From an uncultured Clostridia bacterium (GTDB lineage Bacteria > Bacillota > Clostridia > Oscillospirales > Ruminococcaceae), in the NCBI GenBank assembly GCA_947631585.1, contig CANRLY010000002.1, positions 1-36,114 on the forward strand: DNA of 36,114 nucleotides, in the 5' to 3' direction. The notes beneath the pieces were generated by a model that was not told the origin of the DNA, did no database searches, and worked only from the letters and a program-made list of their open reading frames with translations. The translations under genes and the position numbers were made by a program. Of the stretch, positions 18,487-28,092 are shown piece by piece (the stretch's first letter is position 1; every line of letters starts with the position of its first letter).

Positions 18487-20892
18487 TTGAAAGGCTTTTT
18501 AAAACCATCTGAAAACGGCAGGCTCAAAGAAAAATACCTTTTTGTCTTTCTTGTGTCGTTTGGCGTTATGATGGCGGTGTTCACGCCGCTGTTGATCTAT
18601 AATAAGGGATATTTCTTCTACTACGGCGACTTTAATTCCCAGCAGCTGATGTTTTACGACCACGTCCAGAAAGCCGCCAAAAGCGGAACTCTTAACTGGG
18701 ACTGGGGTACTGACCTTGGCTCAAGCTTTATAGGGGCTTACTCTTTCTACCTGCTGGGAAGCCCGTTTTTCTGGCTCACTACCCTGTTTCCCAAAGGCGC
18801 AGCCCCCTACCTTATCCCCTGGCTGCTGTCACTAAAGACCGCAGTTGCCGCTCTCACCGCTTACGCCTATATCAGACGGTTCGTGCAAAGCCGTGAAGCA
18901 AGCGTTATCGGCGCAATGCTCTACGCTTTCTCCGGCTTCCAGCTTTATAACGTTTTCTTCAACCACTTCCACGACGTCACCGCTTTGTTCCCACTTTTGC
19001 TGCTGGCTTTGGAAATGAACGTCAATGACGGCAGAAAAGGCTTCTTCGCCGTGACCGTCTGCCTGATGGCTGTGGTGAACTACTTCTTCTTCACCGGACA
19101 AGTCACTTTCCTGATAATTTACTTCGTCTGCCGCTGCCTGTCCAAAAACGACTTTAAGATCACATTGAAAAAGTTCGGGCTGCTGGCTCTGGAATCGGTC
19201 GTCGGCGTGATGATGGCTGCTTTCCTGCTGCTTCCGGCAGTGATGGGTATTATCGAAAACCCCAGGGTAGACCGTATGCTCACCGGAATGGATATGGCAG
19301 TCTATGACGACAAATTCCGTATCATCAGGATAATCCAGTCGTTCTTCATGATGCCCGACCCTCCCGCAAGAAGCAACCTGTTCACTTCGGATACGGCAAA
19401 ATGGGCTTCCATCGGCGGATACCTGCCTATGTTCTCAATGGCTGGAGTTATCGCCTTTATGAAAGCAAGAAAAGGTCACTGGGCAAAACGCCTGACCGCA
19501 GCCTGCATAGTGTGCGCCTTCGTGCCGTTTCTGAATACCTCGTTTTATATGTTCAACAGCAGCTACTACGCAAGATGGTACTATATGCCTATCCTGATAA
19601 TGGCGCTGATGACCGCCTGCGTTATAGAACCTCAGCCTGAGACCGGCGACCAGCCTCCTGCCCAGCTGAAAAAAGGCGTTCCTCTGTGCGTGGCGGCAGT
19701 GCTGGTGTTCCTGGCAGTGGGACTTCTCCCCACAGAGGTAAAAGAAAAGTATGTTTTCTTTAAGATAGCAAAATATTACGACCTGTTCTGGATACAAATA
19801 GGCGTGACCGCCGTGCTTACCGGCGTTCTGGTGTGGTTTGCGTATTTCTGCAAAGGCAAAAACCGCACAAAGCTGCTTGTCTGGCTGACGGTGGGAGCTT
19901 GCGTTGTCTGCGCAGCTTCATCGGTGTGGTACGGGGCGTCTCAGGGCATTTATCCGGAAGTCTACACCCGTCAGGCGATAAACGGCAAAGAGCAGGTGCA
20001 GCTTCCGCAAAAAGACGGGGAATTTTACCGCATAGACACCAGCGAGAACATCGACAACTTCTGTATGTTCTGGGGGTACTCCTCCATGAGGGCTTTCCAG
20101 AGTGCGGTCTCCCCCTCCATAATGGAGTTTTATATCGACATGGGGCTTACCCGTGACGTTGCTTCACGAATAGACACCAGGTTCTACCAGCTGAGACCTT
20201 TGCTCTCGGTAAAATATTATGTCAAGCGCAAACCGCTTGAGGACGATTTCCAGCCCATGCCCGGCTTCTCACTGTTTAAGGAAACCAAAGATTTCTGCAT
20301 TTATGAAAACAAGAATTATCTTCCTATGGGACTTGCCTACGACAGCTATATCACCAAGGAAGAATACGATTCCTACTCTACCGGCGGAAAGGCTGCGGCT
20401 CTGCTTGACAGCCTGGTGCTGACAGAGGAGCAGTACGAAAGATACAGCGATATCATCGACAAGCGTGAACAGAGAACAGTCAACAGCATATCCAATTTCA
20501 ACAAGTCTATCGAGGAAAGGCGCAGCAGCTGCTGCTATAGCTTCAAACCCGACACCAACGGCTTCAGCGCAGAGATAAACCTCGATGAGGACAGACTGGT
20601 CATGTTCTCAGTGCCCTACGACAAAGGCTGGAGCGCAGCCGTCAACGGCAAAGAGGTTCGGGTGGAGAAGGTCGCAAGCGGTCTCACCGCCATTAAAGTT
20701 CCGGCTGGTCAGGGAACTAAGATACGCTTTGACTACCATGTGGTCGGTCTGAAAGAGGGCATAATTATAAGCCTTGCAGGAGTCGCAATACTTGCGGTCT
20801 ATCTCATAACCGACAGGTCCATTTCTAAGAAGAAAGCGGCAAAAGCTGCCGAAAATGACAATAAAGGGAGCGAAACAGATGTATCAGAATGA
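18487..20892 (+). CDS. YfhO-family polytopic membrane protein
   Basis: In-frame TTG at 18487 preceded by AAAGGAGAAG (track start 18376 lies upstream of the SD). Many TM helices; GDFNSQQLMFYDHVQKA, WDWGTDLGSSFIGAYSFYLLGSPF; C-terminal VPYDKGWSAAVNGKEV, characteristic of YfhO. Confidence 0.88.
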   Translation: MKGFLKPSENGRLKEKYLFVFLVSFGVMMAVFTPLLIYNKGYFFYYGDFNSQQLMFYDHVQKAAKSGTLNWDWGTDLGSSFIGAYSFYLLGSPFFWLTTLFPKGAAPYLIPWLLSLKTAVAALTAYAYIRRFVQSREASVIGAMLYAFSGFQLYNVFFNHFHDVTALFPLLLLALEMNVNDGRKGFFAVTVCLMAVVNYFFFTGQVTFLIIYFVCRCLSKNDFKITLKKFGLLALESVVGVMMAAFLLLPAVMGIIENPRVDRMLTGMDMAVYDDKFRIIRIIQSFFMMPDPPARSNLFTSDTAKWASIGGYLPMFSMAGVIAFMKARKGHWAKRLTAACIVCAFVPFLNTSFYMFNSSYYARWYYMPILIMALMTACVIEPQPETGDQPPAQLKKGVPLCVAAVLVFLAVGLLPTEVKEKYVFFKIAKYYDLFWIQIGVTAVLTGVLVWFAYFCKGKNRTKLLVWLTVGACVVCAASSVWYGASQGIYPEVYTRQAINGKEQVQLPQKDGEFYRIDTSENIDNFCMFWGYSSMRAFQSAVSPSIMEFYIDMGLTRDVASRIDTRFYQLRPLLSVKYYVKRKPLEDDFQPMPGFSLFKETKDFCIYENKNYLPMGLAYDSYITKEEYDSYSTGGKAAALLDSLVLTEEQYERYSDIIDKREQRTVNSISNFNKSIEERRSSCCYSFKPDTNGFSAEINLDEDRLVMFSVPYDKGWSAAVNGKEVRVEKVASGLTAIKVPAGQGTKIRFDYHVVGLKEGIIISLAGVAILAVYLITDRSISKKKAAKAAENDNKGSETDVSE

Positions 20893-21451
20893 AAAGCAGA
20901 TAAGTTCGGAAAAGATATTTGACGGCGTGGTGGTAAAACTCAGCAGAGACCAAGTCCAGCTTGATGACGGCAGCCGGTCGGTAAGGGAGGTCATTACCCA
21001 CCCCGGCGGAGTGTGCATAGTGCCTGTTACCGAAAACGGAGAAGTTATATTCGTCCAGCAGTTCAGGTATCCGTTCAGAAGCGTTCTGACGGAAGTCCCT
21101 GCCGGAAAGCTGGAGTTCGGAGAGGACCCCCGTACCTGCGGTATCAGGGAGCTGAAAGAGGAGGTCGGCGCAGAAGCCGAACAGTTCACTTACCTGGGCT
21201 GCCTTTACCCCACGGTCGCATATGATACGGAAGTTATCTATATGTTTATGGCAAAGGGTCTGACTTTCGGCGAACAGCATCTGGACGAGGGTGAGTTTAT
21301 CGGTCTGAAAAAGATACCCCTTGACAAGGCTTATCAGCTTGCAATGGAAAACAAGCTCCCCGACGCCAAAACTCAGCTTGCCATAATCAAGACCTATGCG
21401 CTGGAAAAGGGTCTGTTCACCGAAAAAGACCTGCCCGAATACACTTTCTGA
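20879..21451 (+). CDS. NUDIX hydrolase, ADP-ribose pyrophosphatase-like
   Basis: Nudix box G-x5-E-x7-REL-x-EE: GKLEFGEDPRTCGIRELKEEVGAEAE. ATG 20879 with upstream AAAGGGAG; overlaps YfhO stop. Confidence 0.92.
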   Translation: MYQNEKQISSEKIFDGVVVKLSRDQVQLDDGSRSVREVITHPGGVCIVPVTENGEVIFVQQFRYPFRSVLTEVPAGKLEFGEDPRTCGIRELKEEVGAEAEQFTYLGCLYPTVAYDTEVIYMFMAKGLTFGEQHLDEGEFIGLKKIPLDKAYQLAMENKLPDAKTQLAIIKTYALEKGLFTEKDLPEYTF

Positions 21452-21468
21452 ATACTCATTACAGCAAA

Positions 21469-21505
21469 AAGCTCCCTCGTCTTAATGACTAGGGAGCTTA
21501 TCTTT
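21469..21505. terminator. Intrinsic (possibly bidirectional) terminator between convergent genes
   Basis: AAGCTCCCT...AGGGAGCTT at 21469-21499, then T-rich. Confidence 0.7.
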
Positions 21506-21511
21506 TTGTTT

Positions 21512-22789
21512 TTATTTTCTCAGAACTTCTGCCGCCGCAAGCTTTGCAGAAATAGCAAACAGCTTTGCCGCTTCCTCCAGCTCTGAAACCGGCGGATATG
21601 TCGGTGCGATACGCAGATTCGAGTCCTTGGGGTCTTTTCCGTAAGGGAAAGTCGCTCCTGCTCCTGTCAGGGTAACTCCGGCTTCCCTGCAAAGCTGAGC
21701 TATCCGCTTTGCGCAGCCCTCCGGCGCATCAAAGCTTATAAAGTACCCTCCGGCTGGTCTGTGCCATTCGCCTATCCCAAGAGGTGTGAGCTGCTCGTCC
21801 AGTATCCTCAGCACCGTATCGAATTTCGGTCTTATCAGATCGGCAAGCTTTTTCATGTGCGCTTTCAGACCCTCTTCGTCTTTTAAGAACCTGACGTGCC
21901 TGAGCATATTTATCTTGTCGTAACCTATGGTCTGTATGCCCAGCAGTCCCTTGTAGTAACTGATGTTCTTCTCAGACGCCCCCATGAACGCCAGCCCTGC
22001 TCCGGCAAAAGTCACCTTTGAGGTAGAACCGAATATGTAGACCATATCTTCGCTGCCGACTTTCTCACATTCTTCCATAATGTTCAGCAGGCTGTCCGGC
22101 TGGTCGGTCAGGTGGTGTATGCAGTAGGCGTTGTCCCAGAATATCCTGAAGTCCGCCGCCTTTGGTTTAAGCGAAGCAAACCTCCTTACCGTTTCGTCAG
22201 AATATGTTATCCCGGTAGGATTTGAATACATTGGCACGCACCAAATGCCTTTTATGCTTTCGTCCTCGCTGACCAGCTTTTCTACCATGTCCATGTCAGG
22301 ACCTGTTTTTCCCATGGGAACATTTATCATCTCTATCCCGAAGGCTTCGCAGATGGCAAAATGCCTGTCGTACCCGGGACAGGGACAAAGCCACTTTACT
22401 TTCTCCAGTTTTCCCCAGGGCTTTGCGCCGTCGCCCGTCCCGAAGATATAATTCTTTGCGATCATGTCGTACATCATGTTCAGGCTGGAATTGCCTGCAA
22501 CTATCACCTGAGATAGCTTTACTCCCAGCATGACAGAAAAAAGCCTCTTTGCCTCAGGTATGCCGTCAAGTCCGCCGTAATTGCGGCAGTCAGCGCCGCT
22601 TTCATCGGACAGATCGTCTCCGCTTTTCACAGCGTCCAGTATACCCATTGCAATATCCAACTGCTCGGCGGCAGGCTTTCCTCTGGACATATCCAGCTTC
22701 AGCCCCTCAGCCTTGAACTTTTCGTATTCCTTTCTGGTCTCCTTTTCAAATTCCGCCAGCTGTTCCTGTGACATTTCATCAAGACGCAT
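21512..22789 (-). CDS. PLP-dependent class I/MocR-type aminotransferase
   Basis: MRLDEMSQEQLAEFEKETRKEYEKFKAEGLKLDMSRGKPAAEQL start with GGGAGGA SD (track start 22903 is upstream). YGGLDGIPEAKRLF, CPCPGYDRHFAICEAFGIEM, FIFGSTSKVTFAGAG-like lysine loop (VYIFGSTSKVTFAGAGLAFMG). Confidence 0.9.
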   Translation of the reverse strand: MRLDEMSQEQLAEFEKETRKEYEKFKAEGLKLDMSRGKPAAEQLDIAMGILDAVKSGDDLSDESGADCRNYGGLDGIPEAKRLFSVMLGVKLSQVIVAGNSSLNMMYDMIAKNYIFGTGDGAKPWGKLEKVKWLCPCPGYDRHFAICEAFGIEMINVPMGKTGPDMDMVEKLVSEDESIKGIWCVPMYSNPTGITYSDETVRRFASLKPKAADFRIFWDNAYCIHHLTDQPDSLLNIMEECEKVGSEDMVYIFGSTSKVTFAGAGLAFMGASEKNISYYKGLLGIQTIGYDKINMLRHVRFLKDEEGLKAHMKKLADLIRPKFDTVLRILDEQLTPLGIGEWHRPAGGYFISFDAPEGCAKRIAQLCREAGVTLTGAGATFPYGKDPKDSNLRIAPTYPPVSELEEAAKLFAISAKLAAAEVLRK

Positions 22790-23053
22790 AACAGTTCCTC
22801 CCGAACAATATAACTTCTGTATTCTGCCTGTCTTGCAGCAGCAGGACGACCCCTTTGCCGCAAGACCTGCCCTCCCACATAAAAAGAGAGACGGCGTCAG
22901 CACCTGTTAATATTGTATACCTTGCAGGCGGTTTTTGCAAGAGGTTTTAATAATTCTTGCAAAAATTTTAAGTTTTGCACCAAAATACCCCTGAAAACTG
23001 CCGGCAAATTGGCGGAAATATGCAACCGAAAACCGCTTTTCCATTCAAGGGGG

Positions 23054-23431
23054 TCACAATACGGAGTGAAGATCGGGAAATTCGTTTTTGTAGATAAGCT
23101 CCGTTCCGTACTTTATCAGTCGGCACTCTGAATAAAATTCTTCGCTGCCCGTCTCCAGCAGAGGGTCCAGCTTTGCCACCGAATAGGAGATATCCTCCAG
23201 CTTTGAAGTCTGCACCAGATATGAAACCGTCACATAGTATTCCTCCCAGTAGTCCTGAAGCTCCTTGGTGCTTTCTGCCGCCAGCTCCTGCTGACCGGCA
23301 CGGGCGTAACTCACCGCCTTGTCAATAAGCTCCGCCAGGCGGCGGTTCCTGCCTTTTAGTATCATCAGGGAAAACACCCCCTGTGCTATTATCAGCGCAA
23401 GTATCACTGCGCACACTGCTACCCTTTTGAT
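23054..23431 (-). CDS. DUF4363-like small membrane-anchored protein
   Basis: One N-terminal TM, then a helical domain LAELIDKAVSYARAGQQELAAESTKELQDYWEEYYVTVSYLVQTSKLEDI. Start uncertain: ORF track starts at GTG 23416; SD-positioned ATC at 23431. Confidence 0.7.
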   Translation of the reverse strand: MKRVAVCAVILALIIAQGVFSLMILKGRNRRLAELIDKAVSYARAGQQELAAESTKELQDYWEEYYVTVSYLVQTSKLEDISYSVAKLDPLLETGSEEFYSECRLIKYGTELIYKNEFPDLHSVL

Positions 23432-24099
23432 GGCTTCTGCGCCTCCTTCTTTACAATAGTTACATTTCCCGAATCATCGCAGGTCATGAGGAACACCTCC
23501 TGCGGCGAAAGCTCCTTTCCACGGAGTATCGCCTCCGCCTTGCTCACAACGCTCCCGTCCTTTCCGGAAATAATGTCGCCGTCGTCGATCACCACTCTTG
23601 GGGGGTCCTGGGGTTTGTTGTGAAGTTTCAGATCTTTCTGGGTGGCAGGACGGCTGTCAGGCTTCTGATAAACGCTTATCTTGCCGGTGGTCTCAACCAC
23701 CGCAAACTGCACCTCTGAGATGTCAAACACCCCCTGAGACCTCAGGGACTCCATCAGGTCGTCCACCGTGTACCGCAGCTTTTTCAGCTGAAACTGGTCT
23801 ATTTCGCCGTTGGAAATTATTATCTTCGGGCTGCCGGAGATAAGCCGCCTGAGCTTTCTTGACCTGAGCGCCATAGCAGACACCAGCACGTCCAGACACA
23901 CCAGCGTAAGTATTGGTATCACTCCGGTGGTCATGGGAATGTTTATATCCTCTATGGGCAAAGTTGCAATGTTTGAGATAAGTATAGTTATCACCAGCTC
24001 CGACGGCTGAAGCTCTCCCAGCTGACGTTTTCCCATCAGCCTTATGGAAAATATCACCAGCACATAAAGGATAACTCCCCTGAGAAACACGATGAGCAT
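23419..24099 (-). CDS. DUF421 (YetF/YcaP-like) membrane protein
   Basis: RLMGKRQLGELQPSELVITILISNIATLPIEDINIPMTTGVIPI...LRRLISGSPKIIISNGEIDQFQLKKLRYTVDDLMESLRSQGVFDISEVQFAVVETTGKISV. Confidence 0.93.
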   Translation of the reverse strand: MLIVFLRGVILYVLVIFSIRLMGKRQLGELQPSELVITILISNIATLPIEDINIPMTTGVIPILTLVCLDVLVSAMALRSRKLRRLISGSPKIIISNGEIDQFQLKKLRYTVDDLMESLRSQGVFDISEVQFAVVETTGKISVYQKPDSRPATQKDLKLHNKPQDPPRVVIDDGDIISGKDGSVVSKAEAILRGKELSPQEVFLMTCDDSGNVTIVKKEAQKPSKG

Positions 24100-24244
24100 T
24101 GATGCGCCCTCCTTTTATGAAATGACCGTTTTTTCCTTATAACTTATTTTCTCCGCCCCTTTGAAAATAATACGGCGAATAAAACAGCAGTTTTTTTCAA
24201 ATACTTTTCATTAAGGACTTTTTGTAAAAAAGGAGGAACAGCTT

Positions 24245-25723
24245 TTGGAAAACCGACCCGGACCATTCGATTATCAGGACGCCCCCATAAACAGCAGCCT
24301 TTCTCAGGCTCTTGAGGATATCCGTACTATAATGGGCAACACCATGGACCTGAACATAATGGAAGTTATCATCTCCGGCAACAGCTGTGCAGTCATAAAC
24401 ATCGAGGGCATGATGGGTACTGTCGCCACGTCTCAGGTCATTTACAAATACCTGATGGGCTTTGAAAAGCAAAACTGCCAGCCGGCTGATATATTTGACT
24501 ATGTGACCACCCAAAGCCTGCTCACAAACGACAGAAAAACCATCTTCACCTATGGAGATCTGGTAAGGTTCGCATTTTCCGGCTTCGGGATAGTCCTGAT
24601 AGACGGCGTCCCAAAAGCCGTTGCGCTGGGCATACAAGGGTACGATAAGCGTTCTATCAGCGAACCCTCCACCGAGATAAATGTAAAAGGTTCTCACGAG
24701 GGATTTATAGAGGTCGTCAGAAGCAACATTTCTCTGGTAAGAAGGCGGCTTAAAACTCCCCTGCTGCGCTTTGAGATGATGCAGATAGGCAGCGTTTCCG
24801 GCACAGACGTGTGCATTGCCTACATGGAGGGCAGAGCAAGAAAAAAGTATGTTGACGAGATACGCCGCAAGCTCTCCTCCATAAAGCTTGATACCGTTCT
24901 CACCAGCGGCTACCTTTCCGCTTTTCTCGGAGCGGAGGGCAAGAACATTTTCTCAGGCGTTTTTACCACCGAACGCCCGGACGTTTTCTGCGCCAAGCTC
25001 AACGAGGGACGAGTGGGCATACTCATTGACGGCACTCCCTTTGCGCTGGTCTGCCCGTCGGTGTTCATTGAAAATTTTTTCACCATGGACGACTACGTTT
25101 CAAAGCCGTTTTACTCCACCTATATCCGCTGGATAAGATATATCTGCTTTTTCCTGACAATTGCAATGCCCGGACTGTACGTCGCCCTTGCCACCTACCA
25201 CCCGGAGACGTTCAGCCACAAGCTGCTGCTTAACCTTGCCGCTTCCGAAGAGGGGACTCCCTTTCCGCTGTATGTGGAGATATTCATACTTATGATCTTC
25301 TACGAGATCATGCGTGAAGCCGGCATACGCCTTCCCAGGGCTGTGGGCGGAGCGGTCTCCATAGTCGGCGGACTTATCATCGGCGACGCAGCGGTAAAAA
25401 GCGGTCTCGTCTCAGGACCTATCCTTATCATCATCGGCATAACCGCCACTGCCTCCTTTGTCATACCCTCCCTGAATGAGCAGACTTCCGTGCTGCGGCT
25501 GGTCTATATCGCCGCCGGAGGACTGGCAGGCATTTTCGGGATAGGACTTGCCACCGCCGCCCTGACAGTCAGCATCTGCTCTATGGACGATTACGGCGTT
25601 CCCTACGCTGCGCCGTTTTCGCCGTTCACGCTGAAAAGCTTCCTGAAGTCCCTTGGCAGAACGGGATTCAGGCGGCTTGCCAAAGAAAAGAACGTCATCA
25701 GCGACCTGAACGGCACAGACTGA
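24245..25723 (+). CDS. Spore germination protein, GerA/SpoVAF family
   Basis: TTG start with AAGGAGG. YMEGRARKKYVDEIRRKL, VGILIDGTPFALVCPSVFIENF, HKLLLNLAASEEGTPFPLYVEIFILMIFYEIMREAGIRLPRAVGGAVSIVGGLIIGDAAV. Confidence 0.95.
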   Translation: MENRPGPFDYQDAPINSSLSQALEDIRTIMGNTMDLNIMEVIISGNSCAVINIEGMMGTVATSQVIYKYLMGFEKQNCQPADIFDYVTTQSLLTNDRKTIFTYGDLVRFAFSGFGIVLIDGVPKAVALGIQGYDKRSISEPSTEINVKGSHEGFIEVVRSNISLVRRRLKTPLLRFEMMQIGSVSGTDVCIAYMEGRARKKYVDEIRRKLSSIKLDTVLTSGYLSAFLGAEGKNIFSGVFTTERPDVFCAKLNEGRVGILIDGTPFALVCPSVFIENFFTMDDYVSKPFYSTYIRWIRYICFFLTIAMPGLYVALATYHPETFSHKLLLNLAASEEGTPFPLYVEIFILMIFYEIMREAGIRLPRAVGGAVSIVGGLIIGDAAVKSGLVSGPILIIIGITATASFVIPSLNEQTSVLRLVYIAAGGLAGIFGIGLATAALTVSICSMDDYGVPYAAPFSPFTLKSFLKSLGRTGFRRLAKEKNVISDLNGTD

Positions 25724-25745
25724 ACTGCAAAAAGAGGAACGAAAC

Positions 25746-26816
25746 ATGAAAAAGATCACTGCTCCCCAGCTTATATTCCTGCTGTTTTTCACAAGAGGAT
25801 TTCTATCCATCACCTATGAAGCCTCCCAGTTCCGTCCTGACGGCACGACCGTTATGCTGTCGGCAGCCATTTCGGTGGCGATACAGTTCCTGCTTGTGCT
25901 TCCGGTGCTGGCAGCCGCAAAGAAATTCCCCCACCGTGATATTATCCAGCTCAGTTTTGAAAGATCGGCTGTTGCAGGAAAATTCATATCTTTGCTGTTT
26001 TTGTGCTACTTTGCCTTTGAAACGGTACACGTTCTGGGGAATTTCTCATACTTTCTGAAAAACCACTTCTTTGAGGCTTACCACGAAGCGTTTCTGATGG
26101 CAGCCCTTGCCGTGACCGCATTTTACGCCGCAACTCTGGGCTTTTCCGCCGTGGCAAGAGCTTCTTCCGTTTCGGCGGTGATATTCATTACTGCGCTGGT
26201 GGTGATAGTGTTTGCGGTCACGGGAGAGTTTGACGTCTACAACCTGCATATGCCCATCGCTGATGAAAAGGAACTTTTCGGCTCGGTCCTGCGGGAAGTG
26301 GGCGATTCCCTGGGCAGGTCGGTGGAACTGGCTGCTCTGATATTTCTGCTTCCCCATGTGGAAAACCGCAGGACTGCCGGACTTTTCAGCTATCTTGGCA
26401 TAAAGCTGCTGTTTGTGGAATTTTCCACCCTGATGATAACCGCCGTGCTGGGCGACTATGCAAAAGGTCTGACGCTGCCGCTGTATACCCTTTCCACTTA
26501 TGCCCGAAGCTCAGTGATAGAGCGGTTCGACTCAGTGTATATGCTGGTCTGGACGATAGCCGTGTTTTTGAAAGTCGCCCTGCTGCTCATGCTGGGCGGA
26601 CAGTGCCTGAAAAACATCTTTCCCAAGCTCAACGAAAATATTTCCAAAGGTCTGGTCACCGCCGCTGCCGCCGCAACTGCCATCTCCCTGGCAGCCCTCG
26701 ACCGCTGGGACAGCCTGCTTTTCAGAAGCCCCTCCGCACCGGCTTCGCTGATACTGGGCTTTCTGATACCGCTGGCAGTGCTTTTGTTCTGCCGCCGTAA
26801 AACCGAAAGGAGCTGA
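25746..26816 (+). CDS. Spore germination permease, GerAB/endospore germination permease family
   Basis: About ten hydrophobic segments; MKKITAPQLIFLLFFTRGFLSIT; position between gerA and gerC homologues. Confidence 0.88.
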   Translation: MKKITAPQLIFLLFFTRGFLSITYEASQFRPDGTTVMLSAAISVAIQFLLVLPVLAAAKKFPHRDIIQLSFERSAVAGKFISLLFLCYFAFETVHVLGNFSYFLKNHFFEAYHEAFLMAALAVTAFYAATLGFSAVARASSVSAVIFITALVVIVFAVTGEFDVYNLHMPIADEKELFGSVLREVGDSLGRSVELAALIFLLPHVENRRTAGLFSYLGIKLLFVEFSTLMITAVLGDYAKGLTLPLYTLSTYARSSVIERFDSVYMLVWTIAVFLKVALLLMLGGQCLKNIFPKLNENISKGLVTAAAAATAISLAALDRWDSLLFRSPSAPASLILGFLIPLAVLLFCRRKTERS

Positions 26817-26822
26817 CTTGTT

Positions 26823-28001
26823 GTGGGAATAGTTGGATTAATAAGAAAGACCGCAGCTGCTGCGGCGGTCTCGGCTGCTCTGCTGCTTTGCGGCTGCTCT
26901 CCCGACACGGATATAAGCAAGCGCCTTATCGTCCACGCAGTTGGTATAGATAAAGCCGAGGACGGGCAGTACCAGGTGTCGCTGCAAATATTCTCCCCGT
27001 CCGGCTCAGGCTCAGACACACCGCTAGACCCCAGCCAGGCGAATATGAAGGTCATCAGCGGAAAGGGCAAAAATGTCCAGGAGGGTGTGCGTGAGTGCGA
27101 AAACATCATGGGAAGCAGCGCATTTATCGGGCATAACCGCCTGATAATCTTCGGCAGTTCCGTTTATGATGAAGATATGGACAAGCTGCTGGGCTGGTTC
27201 AAAAAGGAAAACGCCAATTACCTGGGGGTAACAGTCGCCTATGCTGAAAATTCCGCCAAAGAGGTGCTGAGCGTTCCGCTGACCGACGGCTCGTCCACCA
27301 TAGAAAATGTCAACGATATAATTCGTTTTGCCAAAGATAAAGGCATTGCCGAAAAAGGCGACCTGCTCACGCTTATGAATAAGCTGAACGAAAGCGGCGG
27401 AAACGGCGTTGCGCCGGTGCTGTCGGTGGTGGAACAGGACGCCGTCCCCAAAGAGGGAGAGGAAAGTTCCTCCGGCGGAGAAGAAAGCGGAGGAAGCGGC
27501 GAAAAGCCCAAGGAGAAGTACCTGGAAGTCGTCGGTACAGCAGTGCTGAAAGACCGGAAATTCTGCGGTATGCTGAATAAGGAGGAAAGCGCAGGACTGC
27601 TCTGGCTCACAAAGGAAATGCAGACCTGCTCAGTCACCCTCAACGAAGCCGACGAACCTTTTAACGCCGAACTTACCGACCGCAATACCGAACTGCGGCT
27701 TTTCTGCGATGAGAGCGGTCTGCGGCTGGAAGCCGATATAACCGCCGAGATAAGGATCCCCGGCGAAACGGTCAGATGCAGTCCCGACCGCATTTGTGAG
27801 CTTGCCGAGGAAAAGATCGCCGCCCAGTGCCGTGCGGCTTCAAAGAAAGCTATAGGCGAAATGGGCGCAGACGCCTTCGATCTGGAAAAGCTCACAAAAT
27901 TCTACTTTCCACAGCTTTACAGAAAACACAAGGACGACTTTTCCTCCCTGGTCGCCACTGCTGATATAATAGTAAAGGCGGAATGTTTCCTGAACGACTG
28001 A
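26823..28001 (+). CDS. Ger(x)C-family germination lipoprotein
   Basis: GTG start with AAAGGAG; lipobox LLLCGC; DISKRLIVHAVGIDKAEDGQYQVSLQIFSPSG; C-terminal GerAC domain. Confidence 0.92.
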   Translation: MGIVGLIRKTAAAAAVSAALLLCGCSPDTDISKRLIVHAVGIDKAEDGQYQVSLQIFSPSGSGSDTPLDPSQANMKVISGKGKNVQEGVRECENIMGSSAFIGHNRLIIFGSSVYDEDMDKLLGWFKKENANYLGVTVAYAENSAKEVLSVPLTDGSSTIENVNDIIRFAKDKGIAEKGDLLTLMNKLNESGGNGVAPVLSVVEQDAVPKEGEESSSGGEESGGSGEKPKEKYLEVVGTAVLKDRKFCGMLNKEESAGLLWLTKEMQTCSVTLNEADEPFNAELTDRNTELRLFCDESGLRLEADITAEIRIPGETVRCSPDRICELAEEKIAAQCRAASKKAIGEMGADAFDLEKLTKFYFPQLYRKHKDDFSSLVATADIIVKAECFLND

Positions 28002-28040
28002 CTTCCTGCCGCTCAAGCTCTTCCGCCAAAGCCAAAAAAA

Positions 28041-28088
28041 CGATCCCCCTGCCCCTGACCTTTAACAAGGTCAGTACACGGGGGATCG
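28041..28088. terminator. Hairpin terminator between convergent gerC and coaBC
   Basis: CGATCCCCC (28041) ... GGGGGATCG (28088), with A-tract (T-tract on minus strand) at 28034-28040. Confidence 0.75.
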
Positions 28089-28092
28089 TCCG

